Shown here piece by piece: positions 1 through 8,978 of a DNA stretch of 64,000 bases (within the stretch, counting starts at the first letter, position 1; each line of letters starts with the position of its first letter). Source of the DNA: Paraburkholderia translucens (GTDB taxonomy: Bacteria; Pseudomonadota; Gammaproteobacteria; Burkholderiales; Burkholderiaceae); NCBI RefSeq assembly GCF_020881035.1, contig NZ_JAJITC010000006.1, positions 393,061-457,060 of the forward strand, written 5' to 3'. The position numbers and the translations under genes were made by a program. Below the pieces are notes generated by a model. The model was given only the letters and a program-made list of their open reading frames with translations, was not told where the DNA came from and did no database searches.

Positions 1-2
1 CC

Positions 3-251
3 TTACCCTCGATTGAGCGCACCGCCACGCCGACGCACCTGGATAGTTGCATTGTCAAGGCGCGCGCCGCCACCACGCACCCGTCGGACAGATTGAATAC
101 CGTCACCTTCACCGGCGATATCGGCCGCAGTGCGCGCGACCTGGTGGATAATACGGACAGGCGCGCAGCGCCTGCGCCAGCAACACGCTCGGGATCGGAA
201 AGGTTCATGCTAATCGGCATCCATCCAGCGAGCATCGAAACCATTCTGTAA
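3..251 (+). CDS. Possible 3' end of an unrecognised gene
   Basis: A frame is open from the window edge to a TAA at 249-251. The first 170 bases have the G/C-rich third positions typical of coding DNA here. The predicted tail (about 82 residues) matches no family I recognise and has no clear motif. It could be the C-terminus of a gene that starts outside the window, or chance. The stretch from 252 to 529 holds no convincing gene and serves as the leader of the following ispH gene. Confidence 0.25.
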   Translation, partial: LPSIERTATPTHLDSCIVKARAATTHPSDRLNTVTFTGDIGRSARDLVDNTDRRAAPAPATRSGSERFMLIGIHPASIETIL

Positions 252-529
252 TACAGCGCGCTTTGTGCGCGGCAAGGATCGGTAGTTTAAGGGTTCCGCC
301 GTGACGGTGCAGCGACGGTTCTCTGCAACGCACCGCGGCTATGGCAAGCGCCCCACACAGGGGCTGGGCCAAAAAGCAAAGCAGTCCCGATAGCGTTAGA
401 ATGCGCGTTTGGTTTTGCTGTACCGGCCCGTCGCCGGGGCTCAAGACGTCAACTAATCACGATGTGCGCGGCGATAAAGTCAGTTTCACGACTTCTTCGA
501 TACCCGCCTTAGTCGGAGTTCGCCAATTT

Positions 530-1474
530 ATGCGAGTCATCCTTGCTCAGCCCCGCGGCTTTTGTGCGGGCGTTGTCCGCGCAATCGAAATCGTCGATCG
601 TGCGTTACAGCATCACGGCGCGCCCGTGTATGTCCGCCACGAGATTGTCCACAATCGTCACGTGGTCGACAATCTGCGCCAGAAGGGCGCGCGTTTCGTC
701 GAGGAGCTCGATGAAGTGCCGCAAGGTGCAGTGGCGATATTCAGCGCACACGGCGTCGCGCAAAGCGTCGAGCGCGACGCGCAAGCGCGCGGTCTCGACG
801 TGCTCGACGCGACCTGCCCGCTCGTGACCAAGGTGCACGTGCAGGGACGTCAGTACGTGGCCGCCGGCCGCACGCTGATCCTGATCGGCCACGCCGGCCA
901 TCCCGAAGTGGAAGGCACGATCGGCCAGATTCCCGGCAAGGTGCTGCTCGTGCAAAGCGAGGCCGAAGTCGCGCAGCTCGACCTGGCGCTCGACACGCCG
1001 CTCGCCTACGTCACGCAAACCACGCTGTCGGTCGACGACACCCGCGGCATCATCGACGCGCTGTTGCGCCGCTTCAACGACATCGTGGGTCCGGACACGC
1101 GCGACATCTGCTACGCGACGCAGAACCGCCAGGCGGCGGTGCGCGAATTGAGCAAAGAAGTCGACGTGCTGCTGGTGGTCGGCGCGACCAACAGCTCGAA
1201 CTCGAACCGGTTGCGCGAAATCGGCAGCGAGAGCGGCGTGGCCAGCTACCTCGTCGCCGACGGCTCCGAAGTGAAGCCGGAATGGTTCACCAACGTGCGA
1301 GCGGTCGGCATTACGGCCGGCGCGTCGGCACCGGAAGAAATGGTCGAAAACGTAATCGATGCGCTACGCGCACTGGGGCCCGTCGATGTCACGACGATGG
1401 CGGGCCGTGAAGAAAAAGTCGAATTCAAGTTGCCATCGAAACTGATGCAACCACTCGCTGCACGCGAAGTTTAA
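530..1474 (+). CDS. ispH: 4-hydroxy-3-methylbut-2-enyl diphosphate reductase (IspH), hopanoid-cluster copy
   Basis: IspH converts HMBPP to isopentenyl and dimethylallyl diphosphate with a [4Fe-4S] cluster, the last MEP-pathway step, in the cytoplasm. The three cluster cysteines are visible: C12 in GFCAGV, C96 in ATCPLV and C194 in [10 protein letters not shown]41, H74, H124 and E126 in GHPEVEGT are also present. The 314-aa length is normal. The ATG at 530 was chosen because [15 protein letters not shown] is the family N-terminus and a GGAG lies 11 bases upstream; the frame is open further upstream but that part is not IspH-like. The hpnH ribosome-binding site overlaps the stop codon. The location suggests a dedicated paralogue feeding isoprenoid precursor to hopanoids; a housekeeping copy is expected elsewhere (inference). 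Confidence 0.95.
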   Translation: MRVILAQPRGFCAGVVRAIEIVDRALQHHGAPVYVRHEIVHNRHVVDNLRQKGARFVEELDEVPQGAVAIFSAHGVAQSVERDAQARGLDVLDATCPLVTKVHVQGRQYVAAGRTLILIGHAGHPEVEGTIGQIPGKVLLVQSEAEVAQLDLALDTPLAYVTQTTLSVDDTRGIIDALLRRFNDIVGPDTRDICYATQNRQAAVRELSKEVDVLLVVGATNSSNSNRLREIGSESGVASYLVADGSEVKPEWFTNVRAVGITAGASAPEEMVENVIDALRALGPVDVTTMAGREEKVEFKLPSKLMQPLAAREV

Positions 1475-1484
1475 GGAGGACGCC

Positions 1485-2639
1485 TTGTCTATTCCGCTGC
1501 TACAGAAGGTCCGCGTCGGCGCATACATCATGCGCCAGCATCTCTCCGGCAACAAACGCTATCCGCTCGCCCTGATGCTGGAGCCGCTGTTTCGCTGCAA
1601 TCTCGCCTGCAATGGCTGCGGCAAGATCGACTATCCGGATCCGATCCTGAACCAGCGCCTGTCGCTGGAAGAATGCCTGCAGGCCGTCGACGAATGCGGC
1701 GCACCGGTCGTGTCGATCGCGGGTGGCGAGCCGCTCCTGCACAAGGAAATGCCGCAGATCGTCAAGGGCATCATGGCGCGCAAGAAGTTCGTGTACCTGT
1801 GCACGAACGCGCTCCTGATGGAAAAGAAGATGGACGACTACGAGCCGAATCCGTACTTCGTCTGGTCGGTCCACCTCGACGGCGACAAGGAAACGCACGA
1901 TCACTCGGTGTCGCAGGAAGGCGTGTACGAGAAGGCCGTTGCCGCGATCCGCGAAGCGAAGCGCCGCGGCTTCCGCGTGAACATCAACTGCACGCTGTTC
2001 AACGACGCGCAGCCGGAGCGTGTGGCGAAGTTCTTCGACACGCTGGGCCCGATGGGTGTCGACGGCATCACGGTGTCGCCGGGATATGCCTATGAGCGCG
2101 CGCCGGACCAGCAGCACTTCCTGAACCGCGACAAGACCAAGCAGCTGTTCCGCGAAATCTTCAAGCGCGGCAACAACGGCAAGAACTGGTCCTTCAGCCA
2201 GTCGGCTATGTTCCTCGACTTCCTCGCGGGCAACCAGACCTACGAATGCACGCCGTGGGGTAATCCGGCGCGAACCGTGTTCGGCTGGCAGAAGCCGTGC
2301 TATCTGGTCGGCGAAGGCTACGTGAAGACCTTCAAGGAACTGATGGAGACCACGGACTGGGACAAGTACGGCACCGGCAACTACGAGAAGTGCGCGGACT
2401 GCATGGTCCACTGCGGTTTCGAGGCGACGGCCGTAATGGACACGGTCGCGCATCCGCTGAAGGCACTGAAGGTCAGCATGCGTGGTCCCAAGACCACCGG
2501 CGCGTTCGCGGAAGACATCCCGCTCGACAAGCAACGCCCCGCCGAGTACGTGTTCTCGCGGCATGTCGAGATCAAGCTCGAAGAGATTACGCGCGCCGGC
2601 ACGGGCAAGAAAGTGCAGACCGCAACGGCGGCGCACTGA
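1485..2639 (+). CDS. hpnH: Hopanoid biosynthesis radical SAM protein HpnH
   Basis: HpnH adds the 5'-deoxyadenosyl radical to diploptene to give adenosylhopane, the first side-chain step of C35 bacteriohopanepolyols. The radical-SAM CxxxCxxC motif is at C38, C42 and C45 (FRCNLACNGC), and the SAM-binding SIAGGEPLL follows near residue 77. Extra C-terminal cysteines occur in YEKCADCMVHCGF. The protein is 384 aa, the usual size. The start is TTG at 1485, four bases after a perfect AAGGAGGA (1473-1480) that overlaps the ispH stop, so the two genes are surely co-transcribed. A strong terminator follows. The product is expected to be processed further by HpnG, encoded 6 kb away. Confidence 0.95.
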   Translation: MSIPLLQKVRVGAYIMRQHLSGNKRYPLALMLEPLFRCNLACNGCGKIDYPDPILNQRLSLEECLQAVDECGAPVVSIAGGEPLLHKEMPQIVKGIMARKKFVYLCTNALLMEKKMDDYEPNPYFVWSVHLDGDKETHDHSVSQEGVYEKAVAAIREAKRRGFRVNINCTLFNDAQPERVAKFFDTLGPMGVDGITVSPGYAYERAPDQQHFLNRDKTKQLFREIFKRGNNGKNWSFSQSAMFLDFLAGNQTYECTPWGNPARTVFGWQKPCYLVGEGYVKTFKELMETTDWDKYGTGNYEKCADCMVHCGFEATAVMDTVAHPLKALKVSMRGPKTTGAFAEDIPLDKQRPAEYVFSRHVEIKLEEITRAGTGKKVQTATAAH

Positions 2640-2707
2640 TCGGTTGGACACGATGGCGGCCGCGTGCCGCCTCTGCATTGCGCATGGTGGTTAGCGCGTG
2701 CAGCATG

Positions 2708-2751
2708 AAAAAAAACGCGGTGGCCAGTCAAGGCCACCGCGCTTTTTTTTT
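2708..2751. terminator. Bidirectional intrinsic terminator
   Basis: A 10-bp perfect stem (CGCGGTGGCC / GGCCACCGCG, loop of 6) is flanked by eight A on the left and nine T on the right. It can therefore end both hpnH from the left and the convergent MlaC-like gene from the right. Confidence 0.93.
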
Positions 2752-2777
2752 GCCGATGGAAATTTCTGTCGATCCGC

Positions 2778-3380
2778 TTACGCGCCGCGCGCGTTGTGCT
2801 CGGCCAGGAATTTGATCAGCCCGTCGATGCCGCCTTTGTTGATCTGGTCGGCGAACTGCGTCTGATACACCTGGATCAGCCACGCGCCCATCATGTTGAT
2901 GTCATAGATCTTCCAGCCGGACGGACCCTTGGTGAGCCGATAGTCGATCGCATCGTCGCCGCCGGTGCTGATGACGTGCGATTGCACGACGGCGTCGGTG
3001 GCCCCGCCTGGCAGGTTCACCGGGGCAAACTGGAACTTCACGTCCTGGTCGCGCAATTGCGACAGCGATGCGGCATAGGTGCGCGTGAGCAGCAGCGTAA
3101 ACTGCTCGTACAGCTGCTTCTGCTGCTCCGGCGTCGCGGTCGACCACGGCTTGCCGACCGCGATACGCGTAGTGCGCTGGAAGTCGGTGGCGGGCAGGAA
3201 GTGCGTCTGGACGATCTGGGTGATCTTCGCCATATCGCCGCCGCGCGCCTGCGGGTCGGCCTTCATTGCAGCCACCGTGCCTTGGACTGCACTTTTTACC
3301 ACCGCGTCGGGCGCGCTTTGCGCAAACGCGGCCGTGGACACCACGGCCGCAGCCAGAAAAGCACATAGATATTGTTTCAT
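2778..3380 (-). CDS. hpnM: MlaC/Ttg2D-family periplasmic phospholipid- or hopanoid-associated protein (HpnM-like)
   Basis: The 200-aa protein has a clear signal peptide (MKQYLCAFLAAAVVSTAAFA, cleavage near AFA-QS). A toluene-tolerance/MlaC domain follows, recognisable from FLPATDFQRTTRIAVGKPW, YEQFTLLLTRTYA and GWKIYDINMMGAWLI. Family members carry phospholipids across the periplasm. Copies beside shc and hpnN are called HpnM and are thought to work in hopanoid or lipid traffic. The start at 3380 was chosen because the frame extends upstream without a signal-like sequence. It is divergent from hpnN and convergent with hpnH across a terminator. The HpnM assignment rests on context; the fold assignment is firmer. 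Confidence 0.85.
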   Translation of the reverse strand: MKQYLCAFLAAAVVSTAAFAQSAPDAVVKSAVQGTVAAMKADPQARGGDMAKITQIVQTHFLPATDFQRTTRIAVGKPWSTATPEQQKQLYEQFTLLLTRTYAASLSQLRDQDVKFQFAPVNLPGGATDAVVQSHVISTGGDDAIDYRLTKGPSGWKIYDINMMGAWLIQVYQTQFADQINKGGIDGLIKFLAEHNARGA

Positions 3381-3595
3381 ACGCTTGTCTTGACTCAAAA
3401 GAAGTAGCGCCGGCGGGCTGCAGCCGCTCGGCCAAAGACGGATAGACCAGTATAGCGGGGATTGCGTTCCCATCTTGACCGCACGTACGGTCGGGAGCCG
3501 TACTTGCTACCGAAGTCGGGTTTGCTTGCCCGGCCTCTATATACTTATGGACCTTCGTCAAAAACAACACTCGTGATAAGGCCACGTCCGCCTAC
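3381..3595. promoter_or_regulatory. Divergent hpnM/hpnN promoter region
   Basis: This 215-bp gap separates two divergent genes. It contains an inverted repeat, GTACGG (3485-3490) and CCGTAC (3498-3503) with a 7-base spacer, which could be a regulator site. An AT-richer CTCTATATACTTATGG just before hpnN is a plausible promoter element. The regulator is unknown. Confidence 0.4.
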
Positions 3596-6211
3596 ATGCT
3601 GAAGCCCTATATCGTCCGTCTCGTCGCGTACTCGGTGCGTCATCCGCTGAGGATCATCGCGTTGTCGATCGTGCTCGCTGTCCTGAGCGGCGTCTACGTC
3701 GCGCATAACTTCAAGATCAACACGGACATCAGCCGTCTCATCGAGACCGACAAACGATGGTCGGCACTCTCGAACGCGATCGATGCCGCCTTCCCCGAGC
3801 GTGGCGGCACCATGCTGGTGGTGGTCGAGGCGCACGCGCCCGAATTCGCCGACGCCGCCGCCAATGCGCTGACCGCCGCGCTCAAAGCCGATCCGAAGCA
3901 GTTCCCTTCGGTCTCGCAGCCCGCCGGCGGCCCGTTCTTCGAACACAATGGCCTGCTGTTTCCGTCCACCGACGAGGTCATGGCCACCACGTCGCAACTC
4001 GTGCAGTCGCGCCCGCTCATCAATACGCTCGCGCATGATCCGAGCCTGACCGGCCTCGCCGGCACGTTGACCACGACTCTGCTGCTGCCGCTGCAACTCG
4101 GCCAGGTCAATCTCCCCGACATGAGCCGGCTGCTTGCGCAAAGCGCGAACACGCTCGATCACGTGCTGGCCGGCCAGCCCGCCGCGTTCTCGTGGCGCGC
4201 GCTGGTCGACAAGAGCGTCGCCACCAATCCGGCGCGCTCGTTCATCGTCGTGCAGCCGGTCGTCAACTACGACGCGCTGGAGCCGGGCGCGAGCGCATCG
4301 AAGGCGATTCGCGCGACCGCGGTCTCGCTGCATCTCGAATCGCGCTACGGCGCGACCATCCGCCTGACCGGCGAGCAGCCGCTCGCGGACGAAGAGTTCG
4401 CGTCGGTCCAGGACGGCGCGGTACTCAACGGCATCGGCACCTTCATCGTCGTGCTGGTCATCCTGTGGCTCGCGCTGCGCTCGGGCCGCATGATCGCGGC
4501 CGTATTCATCACGCTGTTCGTCGGGCTCGCGATCACGGCCGCGCTCGGCCTGATGATGGTCGGCGCGCTCAACATGATTTCGGTTGCGTTCATGGTGCTG
4601 TTCGTCGGGCTCGGCGTCGATTTCGGCGTGCAGTTCGGCGTCAAGTATCGCGAGGAGCGCAACCGCGACGACCGGCTGTCGGCCGCGCTGATGCACACCG
4701 CGCACAGCATCGGCGTGCCGCTCACACTCGCGGCCGTCGCCGTCGCGCTGAGCTTCTTCTCGTTTCTGCCGACCGCGTATCGCGGTGTGTCGGAGCTTGG
4801 CCAGATCGCGGGCGTCGGCATGTTCGTCGCCTACTTCACGAACATGACGCTGCTGCCGGCGCTGCTAAAGGTCTTCAATCCGCCGGGTGAACCCGCCTCG
4901 CCGGGTTTCAAGCAACTCGCGCCCGTCGACGACTTTCTCGACCGCCATCGCAAGCCGGTACTGATCGGCACGCTGCTCGTCGTGTTCGGTGCGGCGCCGC
5001 TGCTCGCGCACCTGCGGTTCGACTTCAATCCGCTGCATCTGAAGGATCCGCATACGGAGTCGTTGTCGACGTTGTTGTCGCTGAAGGATTCGCCCGAAGC
5101 CGCGGTCAACAACGTGCAGGTGCTCGCGCCTTCGCTTGCCGACGCCGACGCGATCGCCGAGCGTCTGCGCAAGCTGCCTGAAGTGGGCCGCGTCAACACG
5201 CTGAGCACCTTCGTGCCTACCGACCAGCAGCAAAAGATGATGCTGATCGCGAGCGCCGCGCAGCAGTTGCTGCCCGCGTTGCAACAGCAGCCCGCGCCGC
5301 AGGCCACCGACGAGGTGCGCGTCGCCGCATTGAAGCGCGCGGCGAATCAGTTGTCGCTGGCCGCCGAAGATCATCCGGGACCGGGCGCGGCTGAGGCGCA
5401 GCATCTGTCGGCGACCTTGCAAAAGCTCGCCGCCGCCGACCCCGCCACGCGCGACCGCGCCGAAGTCGCGATGTCCGACCCGCTGCGCATCGCGTTGAAG
5501 CAACTGGAGAACCTGCTGCAGCCGACGGAAATCACCCAGGACAACCTGCCTCCGGGCATCACCGCGATGTGGATCGGCAAGGGCGGCCACGCGCTCGTCG
5601 ATATCGCACCGAAGGTGCCACCCGGCGTCGATCCGAATGACGACCAGATGCTCGCCCGCTTCGCGCACGCGGTGAAGAACGCCGAGCCCGGCGCGATCGG
5701 CGGACCCATCTCGATCCTGCATTCGGCCGACACGATCATCAAGGCGTTCCTGCAATCGGCCGTCTACGCGATGCTGTCGATCGCGGTGCTGCTGTGGGTC
5801 GCGCTGCGCCGCGTCGGCGACGTGCTGCGCACGCTGGTGCCGCTGCTCGTCTCCGCGCTCGTCACGCTCGAGTTGTGCGTGGTGTTCGGCATGCCGCTGA
5901 ACTTCGCGAACATCATCGCGCTGCCGCTGATGCTCGGCGTCGGCGTCGCGTTCAAGATCTACTTCGTGATGGCGTGGCGACACGGCCAGACCGGCCTGTT
6001 GCAGTCGAGCCTCACGCATGCGGTACTGTTCAGCGCGGCGACAACAGCCACCGCGTTTGGTAGCCTGTGGCTGTCGCACCATCCGGGCACGTCCAGCATG
6101 GGCAAGCTGCTTGCGCTGTCGCTGGTCTGCACGCTGATCGGCGCGGTGGTTTTCCAGCCGGTGCTGATGGGCAAGCCGCGTCAACGTCAAGGGAAACAAA
6201 AAGGAATATAG
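3596..6211 (+). CDS. hpnN: Hopanoid transporter HpnN (RND superfamily)
   Basis: This is an 871-aa inner-membrane RND protein of the MmpL/HpnN type, which moves hopanoids from the inner to the outer membrane. It has a first transmembrane helix at about residues 15-35, a periplasmic domain to about 275, a bundle of five helices (about 280-430), then the repeated half: a helix near 455, a second periplasmic domain and helices from about 720 to 860. A crystal structure of a Burkholderia HpnN dimer is known, so the family call is secure. The ATG at 3596 has only a weak AAGG upstream. The MlaA-like lipoprotein gene begins three bases after the stop, so an export unit is likely. Confidence 0.93.
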   Translation: MLKPYIVRLVAYSVRHPLRIIALSIVLAVLSGVYVAHNFKINTDISRLIETDKRWSALSNAIDAAFPERGGTMLVVVEAHAPEFADAAANALTAALKADPKQFPSVSQPAGGPFFEHNGLLFPSTDEVMATTSQLVQSRPLINTLAHDPSLTGLAGTLTTTLLLPLQLGQVNLPDMSRLLAQSANTLDHVLAGQPAAFSWRALVDKSVATNPARSFIVVQPVVNYDALEPGASASKAIRATAVSLHLESRYGATIRLTGEQPLADEEFASVQDGAVLNGIGTFIVVLVILWLALRSGRMIAAVFITLFVGLAITAALGLMMVGALNMISVAFMVLFVGLGVDFGVQFGVKYREERNRDDRLSAALMHTAHSIGVPLTLAAVAVALSFFSFLPTAYRGVSELGQIAGVGMFVAYFTNMTLLPALLKVFNPPGEPASPGFKQLAPVDDFLDRHRKPVLIGTLLVVFGAAPLLAHLRFDFNPLHLKDPHTESLSTLLSLKDSPEAAVNNVQVLAPSLADADAIAERLRKLPEVGRVNTLSTFVPTDQQQKMMLIASAAQQLLPALQQQPAPQATDEVRVAALKRAANQLSLAAEDHPGPGAAEAQHLSATLQKLAAADPATRDRAEVAMSDPLRIALKQLENLLQPTEITQDNLPPGITAMWIGKGGHALVDIAPKVPPGVDPNDDQMLARFAHAVKNAEPGAIGGPISILHSADTIIKAFLQSAVYAMLSIAVLLWVALRRVGDVLRTLVPLLVSALVTLELCVVFGMPLNFANIIALPLMLGVGVAFKIYFVMAWRHGQTGLLQSSLTHAVLFSAATTATAFGSLWLSHHPGTSSMGKLLALSLVCTLIGAVVFQPVLMGKPRQRQGKQKGI

Positions 6212-6213
6212 GC

Positions 6214-7239
6214 ATGAAGCTGCGTAACACCGCGCTGGCATTCATCGCCGCCGGTCTTGTTTCCGGTTGTGCGACTGCTCCCGACCGCAAGCCGGGCGAT
6301 CCGTTCGAGCCGGTGAACCGGGTGATCTTCAATTTCAACGACGGAGTGGACCGCTATATCGCCACGCCGGTCGCGAAGGGCTACCAGAAAGTAACACCCC
6401 AGCCGCTGCGCACGGCTGTGAGCAATTTCTTCTCGAATCTCGGCGACCTCACCAACGCCGCGAATGCGCTGCTGCAGTTGAAGATCACCGATGCGACCGA
6501 AGACATCATCCGCTTCGCGTTCAACTCGGTGTTCGGCATTGGCGGTCTGCTCGATTGGGCGACTCCGGCCGGGCTGCCCAAGCATCACCAGGACTTCGGT
6601 CTGACGCTCGGGCATTGGGGTATTCCGTCGGGTCCGTATCTCGTGCTGCCGCTATTTGGGCCGAGCACGGTGCGCGACAGCATGGGGCTGGTCGTCGACG
6701 TGAAGTTCAATCCGCTGAACTACGTCGAACCCGCGACACGCAATCCGCTGTATGTGCTGCAGTTCGTGAGCACGCGCTCGGATCTGCTCGGCGCGACCGA
6801 CCTGTTGCAGCAGGCCGCGCTCGACAAATACTCGTTCGTACGCGACGCCTATACCCAGCAGCGCCTCGCGCGTTTGCGCGGCACGAGCGCTGCCCCTGCG
6901 CCGCTGCCGAATTACGAGGATCTTGACGATCACAGCGATACAGGCCCTGCTGCACCCGCGGCCGGCGCGCCGGCGGGCGGGCTGCCGAACTATTCCGATC
7001 CGGGCGATGTGAAGGAAGCGCCCAACGGCGCTTCGGGAGCGGGCGGCGCGGCCAGGGGCGCGCCGGGCGCGCTACCCAATTACACCGATCCGGGTGAGTC
7101 CGCGCCGGCGCCCGACGGGGCTTCAGGCGGTGCACACAACGCGCCGGGCGGAAATCTGCCGAACTATGCCGATCCGGGCGACAGTGGCGCGGGCGCGACG
7201 CCAGCCGCGCCTGCTGCACCGGCATCGGCACCGCAATAG
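6214..7239 (+). CDS. MlaA/VacJ-family outer-membrane lipoprotein with LPNY-repeat tail
   Basis: This 341-aa lipoprotein has a type II signal and lipobox ending in VSGC (C19). An MlaA domain spans residues 28-220 (DPFEPVNRVIFNFND, FGIGGLLDWATPAGL, GPYLVLPLFGPSTVRD, YVEPATRNPLYV). MlaA removes phospholipids from the outer leaflet with porins and MlaC. After the domain there is a disordered tail of about 110 residues with four copies of LPNYxDxxD/E (residues 231, 257, 287, 315) separated by Gly/Ala/Pro-rich linkers. The start follows AAGGA by 8 bases, just after the hpnN stop. Co-location with hpnN suggests it completes a hopanoid or lipid path at the outer membrane (inference). Confidence 0.9.
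   Translation: MKLRNTALAFIAAGLVSGCATAPDRKPGDPFEPVNRVIFNFNDGVDRYIATPVAKGYQKVTPQPLRTAVSNFFSNLGDLTNAANALLQLKITDATEDIIRFAFNSVFGIGGLLDWATPAGLPKHHQDFGLTLGHWGIPSGPYLVLPLFGPSTVRDSMGLVVDVKFNPLNYVEPATRNPLYVLQFVSTRSDLLGATDLLQQAALDKYSFVRDAYTQQRLARLRGTSAAPAPLPNYEDLDDHSDTGPAAPAAGAPAGGLPNYSDPGDVKEAPNGASGAGGAARGAPGALPNYTDPGESAPAPDGASGGAHNAPGGNLPNYADPGDSGAGATPAAPAAPASAPQ
6904..7180 (+). repeat. Four-copy LPNYxDPG coding repeat
   Basis: Four in-frame units encode LPNY followed by an acidic DPGD/E-type motif. They begin at 6904, 6982, 7072 and 7156, with spacing of 26-30 codons and Ala/Gly/Pro-rich linkers. They form the C-terminal tail of the MlaA-like lipoprotein. Confidence 0.85.
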
Positions 7240-7287
7240 CGCTTTTGTCAATCCGTCCGAAATTAGTCGCTTTGTCCGTCGTCAGCG

Positions 7288-7644
7288 TCAGACGACGGGC
7301 GTTGTCAGATCGATGGAAACGAACAATGCAACAGGGACGAGGGCGGTGTCCTCTTCCTTGTCGAGATCCTGAACGCGCGTGAAGTAATCGGTGTCTCCCG
7401 GCAAACGATTGTGCCTATAGTCGTCCCTCAGCGTATCTACCGTGTTCTTCGACACAAAACCGTAAATCGTATCGTCCGTTAGCTGAAAGTATCGCGGGTT
7501 CCGTGCATCCTGTTTTCCGACGTACCAGGTGTAGAACGACTTGACGATCGCTTCAGGGGTGTTAGGCCCTGCTGCCGTTGCAGGCTGCATCACACCCAAT
7601 GCGGTAGTCAGCGTGGCAAATGCCAGTAGGAGGAATCTTTTCAT
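7288..7644 (-). CDS. Small exported protein, DUF3828-like; candidate immunity protein
   Basis: The 118-aa product has a signal peptide (MKRFLLLAFATLTTALGV...ATAA) and a mature domain with AIVKSFYTWYVG and a DYFTRVQDLDKEED segment. This resembles DUF3828 proteins, which are periplasmic and sometimes sit beside peptidoglycan-amidase toxins. The ATG at 7644 follows the restored stop of the upstream gene by one base (TGA A ATG), so the two were translationally coupled; an in-frame ATG at 7653 is an alternative. A hairpin (7276-7298) overlaps the stop codon. The immunity role is inferred from signal peptide, coupling and partner, not shown. Confidence 0.55.
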   Translation of the reverse strand: MKRFLLLAFATLTTALGVMQPATAAGPNTPEAIVKSFYTWYVGKQDARNPRYFQLTDDTIYGFVSKNTVDTLRDDYRHNRLPGDTDYFTRVQDLDKEEDTALVPVALFVSIDLTTPVV

Positions 7645-7645
7645 T

Positions 7646-8006
7646 TCAGTCATGCCGGTACATTTTGTAGGCGGGTCGGTTCGCCCGATATTCGGGACCC
7701 GGGTAAAAGCCGTGCATCTGCCTGAAGTCAGAGATCCATATCCTCCCGTCAAACATCGCCATATGTCCGGATGTGTGTGCCAGTTGCCTGAATCACCACA
7801 ACATCACCAGCTTGCGGTTCGTCGCGCACCTCGTAGAAGCCGGCACCAGCAAGCGATGAACCATAATCTTTGGCCAGCCTGGTACGCGCCAGGTATATAC
7901 CGCCCGCCTGAATGGCTTCTCGCGTGTATTGCGCGCATGCACTGATACTGGTCGACCGCGCGTGCGCTTGAAGGAAACGCACCGCACCAACTTTGTCCCA
8001 TTCCAT
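7646..8006 (-). pseudogene. Frameshifted small amidase (BPSL0067/CHAP-like), probable type VI effector remnant
   Basis: The first part (from ATG 8006, GGAG 10 bases upstream) reads MEWDKVGAVRFLQAHAR, then SISACAQYTREAI with a likely catalytic Cys, and GFYEVRDEPQAGDVVVIQ. It then leaves frame and stops at 7749. The continuation in another frame reads SGHMAMFDGRIWISDF, which supplies the catalytic His, and ends at 7646. The break falls in a TG dinucleotide tract (7772-7779), and adding two bases restores about 120 aa. Cys then His in this order is typical of NlpC/P60/CHAP peptidoglycan amidases. No signal peptide is present, as expected for a type VI cargo effector. The frameshift could be real decay, phase variation or an assembly error. 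Confidence 0.55.
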
Positions 8007-8231
8007 GCTGATCAAACTCCGTGATAAGGAATTTGATCTTTACCGCCATCATAAAAACAGGTCTATTTTTAATATGAAATTTGACGAAGATTTACATCGC
8101 GCTGTATCGCTTTTATACAAATAGCATAAATTCGCCCATTCACCCCGATCCGCGCCGCCTGCTGAATGACCGCCCGGCGTAATTGAAGGCGCTGGGGCGG
8201 GGGCTTCCGGGAACTAGTGAGGGCTGGAACC

Positions 8232-8975
8232 TCAAGCAACGGCTGTCATCCGCAGCACGCCCCCCTTCCCCAAGGCCCCACGCGCCTCGACCAACGTGGT
8301 CCGCGCGGCGCGCGCATCGGCAGCGAGGCGCAACAGCGCGCCCAATTGCGACGGCTGCCGCAGCAATTCCCGCAGAATCGGCCCGAGCGCGGTGCTGCCG
8401 TCGTCGCGCAAGCCCGCCGTCGCAGCAGGTGGCAGCGTGCGCCAGGCCGGATCGACGATCGCGCGACACACGGCAAATGGCAATCCATGAGCAGCAGCGG
8501 TCGCGCCGGCGATGTGCGATTCCATGTCCACCGCCAGTGCGCCGGTCGATTCATGCAGCGCGCGTTTGTCTTCGGCGGTGATCAGCGGCGCGGCGACCGA
8601 CGCCATCGCGCCGCGTCGCACACGCGCCGCGAGCCCCTCTGAAGTCACCGCGGCGGCAATCCGCTCCGTCCATTGCCGATCCGTGCCGATGCGTCCGAAC
8701 GGCCCATGCACCGCATCAGCGACGATCAACGCCCCCGGCTCCAGCTCCGGCGCGAGCCCACCTGCCGTGCCGAAACTGACGATCCCCGCCGCGCCGCGAG
8801 CGACCGCCGCGTTCAGCGCGCGCTCGAGCAGATCGGCGCGAGCCGCGTACACGACCTCGACGCGCTCGCTGCCGTCACCGCGCGCGATACGCGCCTCGAA
8901 CGCCATGCCCGTCACGACGATTACCGGCAAACTGCTATCGCCCGTCCTCATGGACGGCGTCATCGACACAGACAT
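8232..8975 (-). CDS. hpnG: Adenosylhopane nucleosidase/phosphorylase HpnG
   Basis: HpnG releases adenine from adenosylhopane to give (phospho)ribosylhopane, the step after HpnH. The 247-aa protein has the MTA/SAH-nucleosidase (PNP/UDP) fold, seen in VIVVTGMAFEARIAR, GIVSFGTAGGLAPELEPGALIVAD and the purine-binding ALAVDMESHIAGATAAAHGLPFAVCRAIVDPA. The ATG at 8975 lies four bases after the shc stop (8979), making it the last gene of hpnD-E-shc-G. In-frame ATGs at 8963 and 8951 are possible alternatives. No clear terminator is seen downstream. The AT-rich 8030-8130 stretch beyond 8006 marks the edge of the inserted effector module. Confidence 0.9.
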   Translation of the reverse strand: MSVSMTPSMRTGDSSLPVIVVTGMAFEARIARGDGSERVEVVYAARADLLERALNAAVARGAAGIVSFGTAGGLAPELEPGALIVADAVHGPFGRIGTDRQWTERIAAAVTSEGLAARVRRGAMASVAAPLITAEDKRALHESTGALAVDMESHIAGATAAAHGLPFAVCRAIVDPAWRTLPPAATAGLRDDGSTALGPILRELLRQPSQLGALLRLAADARAARTTLVEARGALGKGGVLRMTAVA

Positions 8976-8978
8976 CCG

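Noticed and set aside
1500..2678. 392-codon minus-strand open frame over hpnH
   Set aside because: Shadow of hpnH with no family resemblance; composition is Arg/His/Val-rich as expected from the opposite frame.
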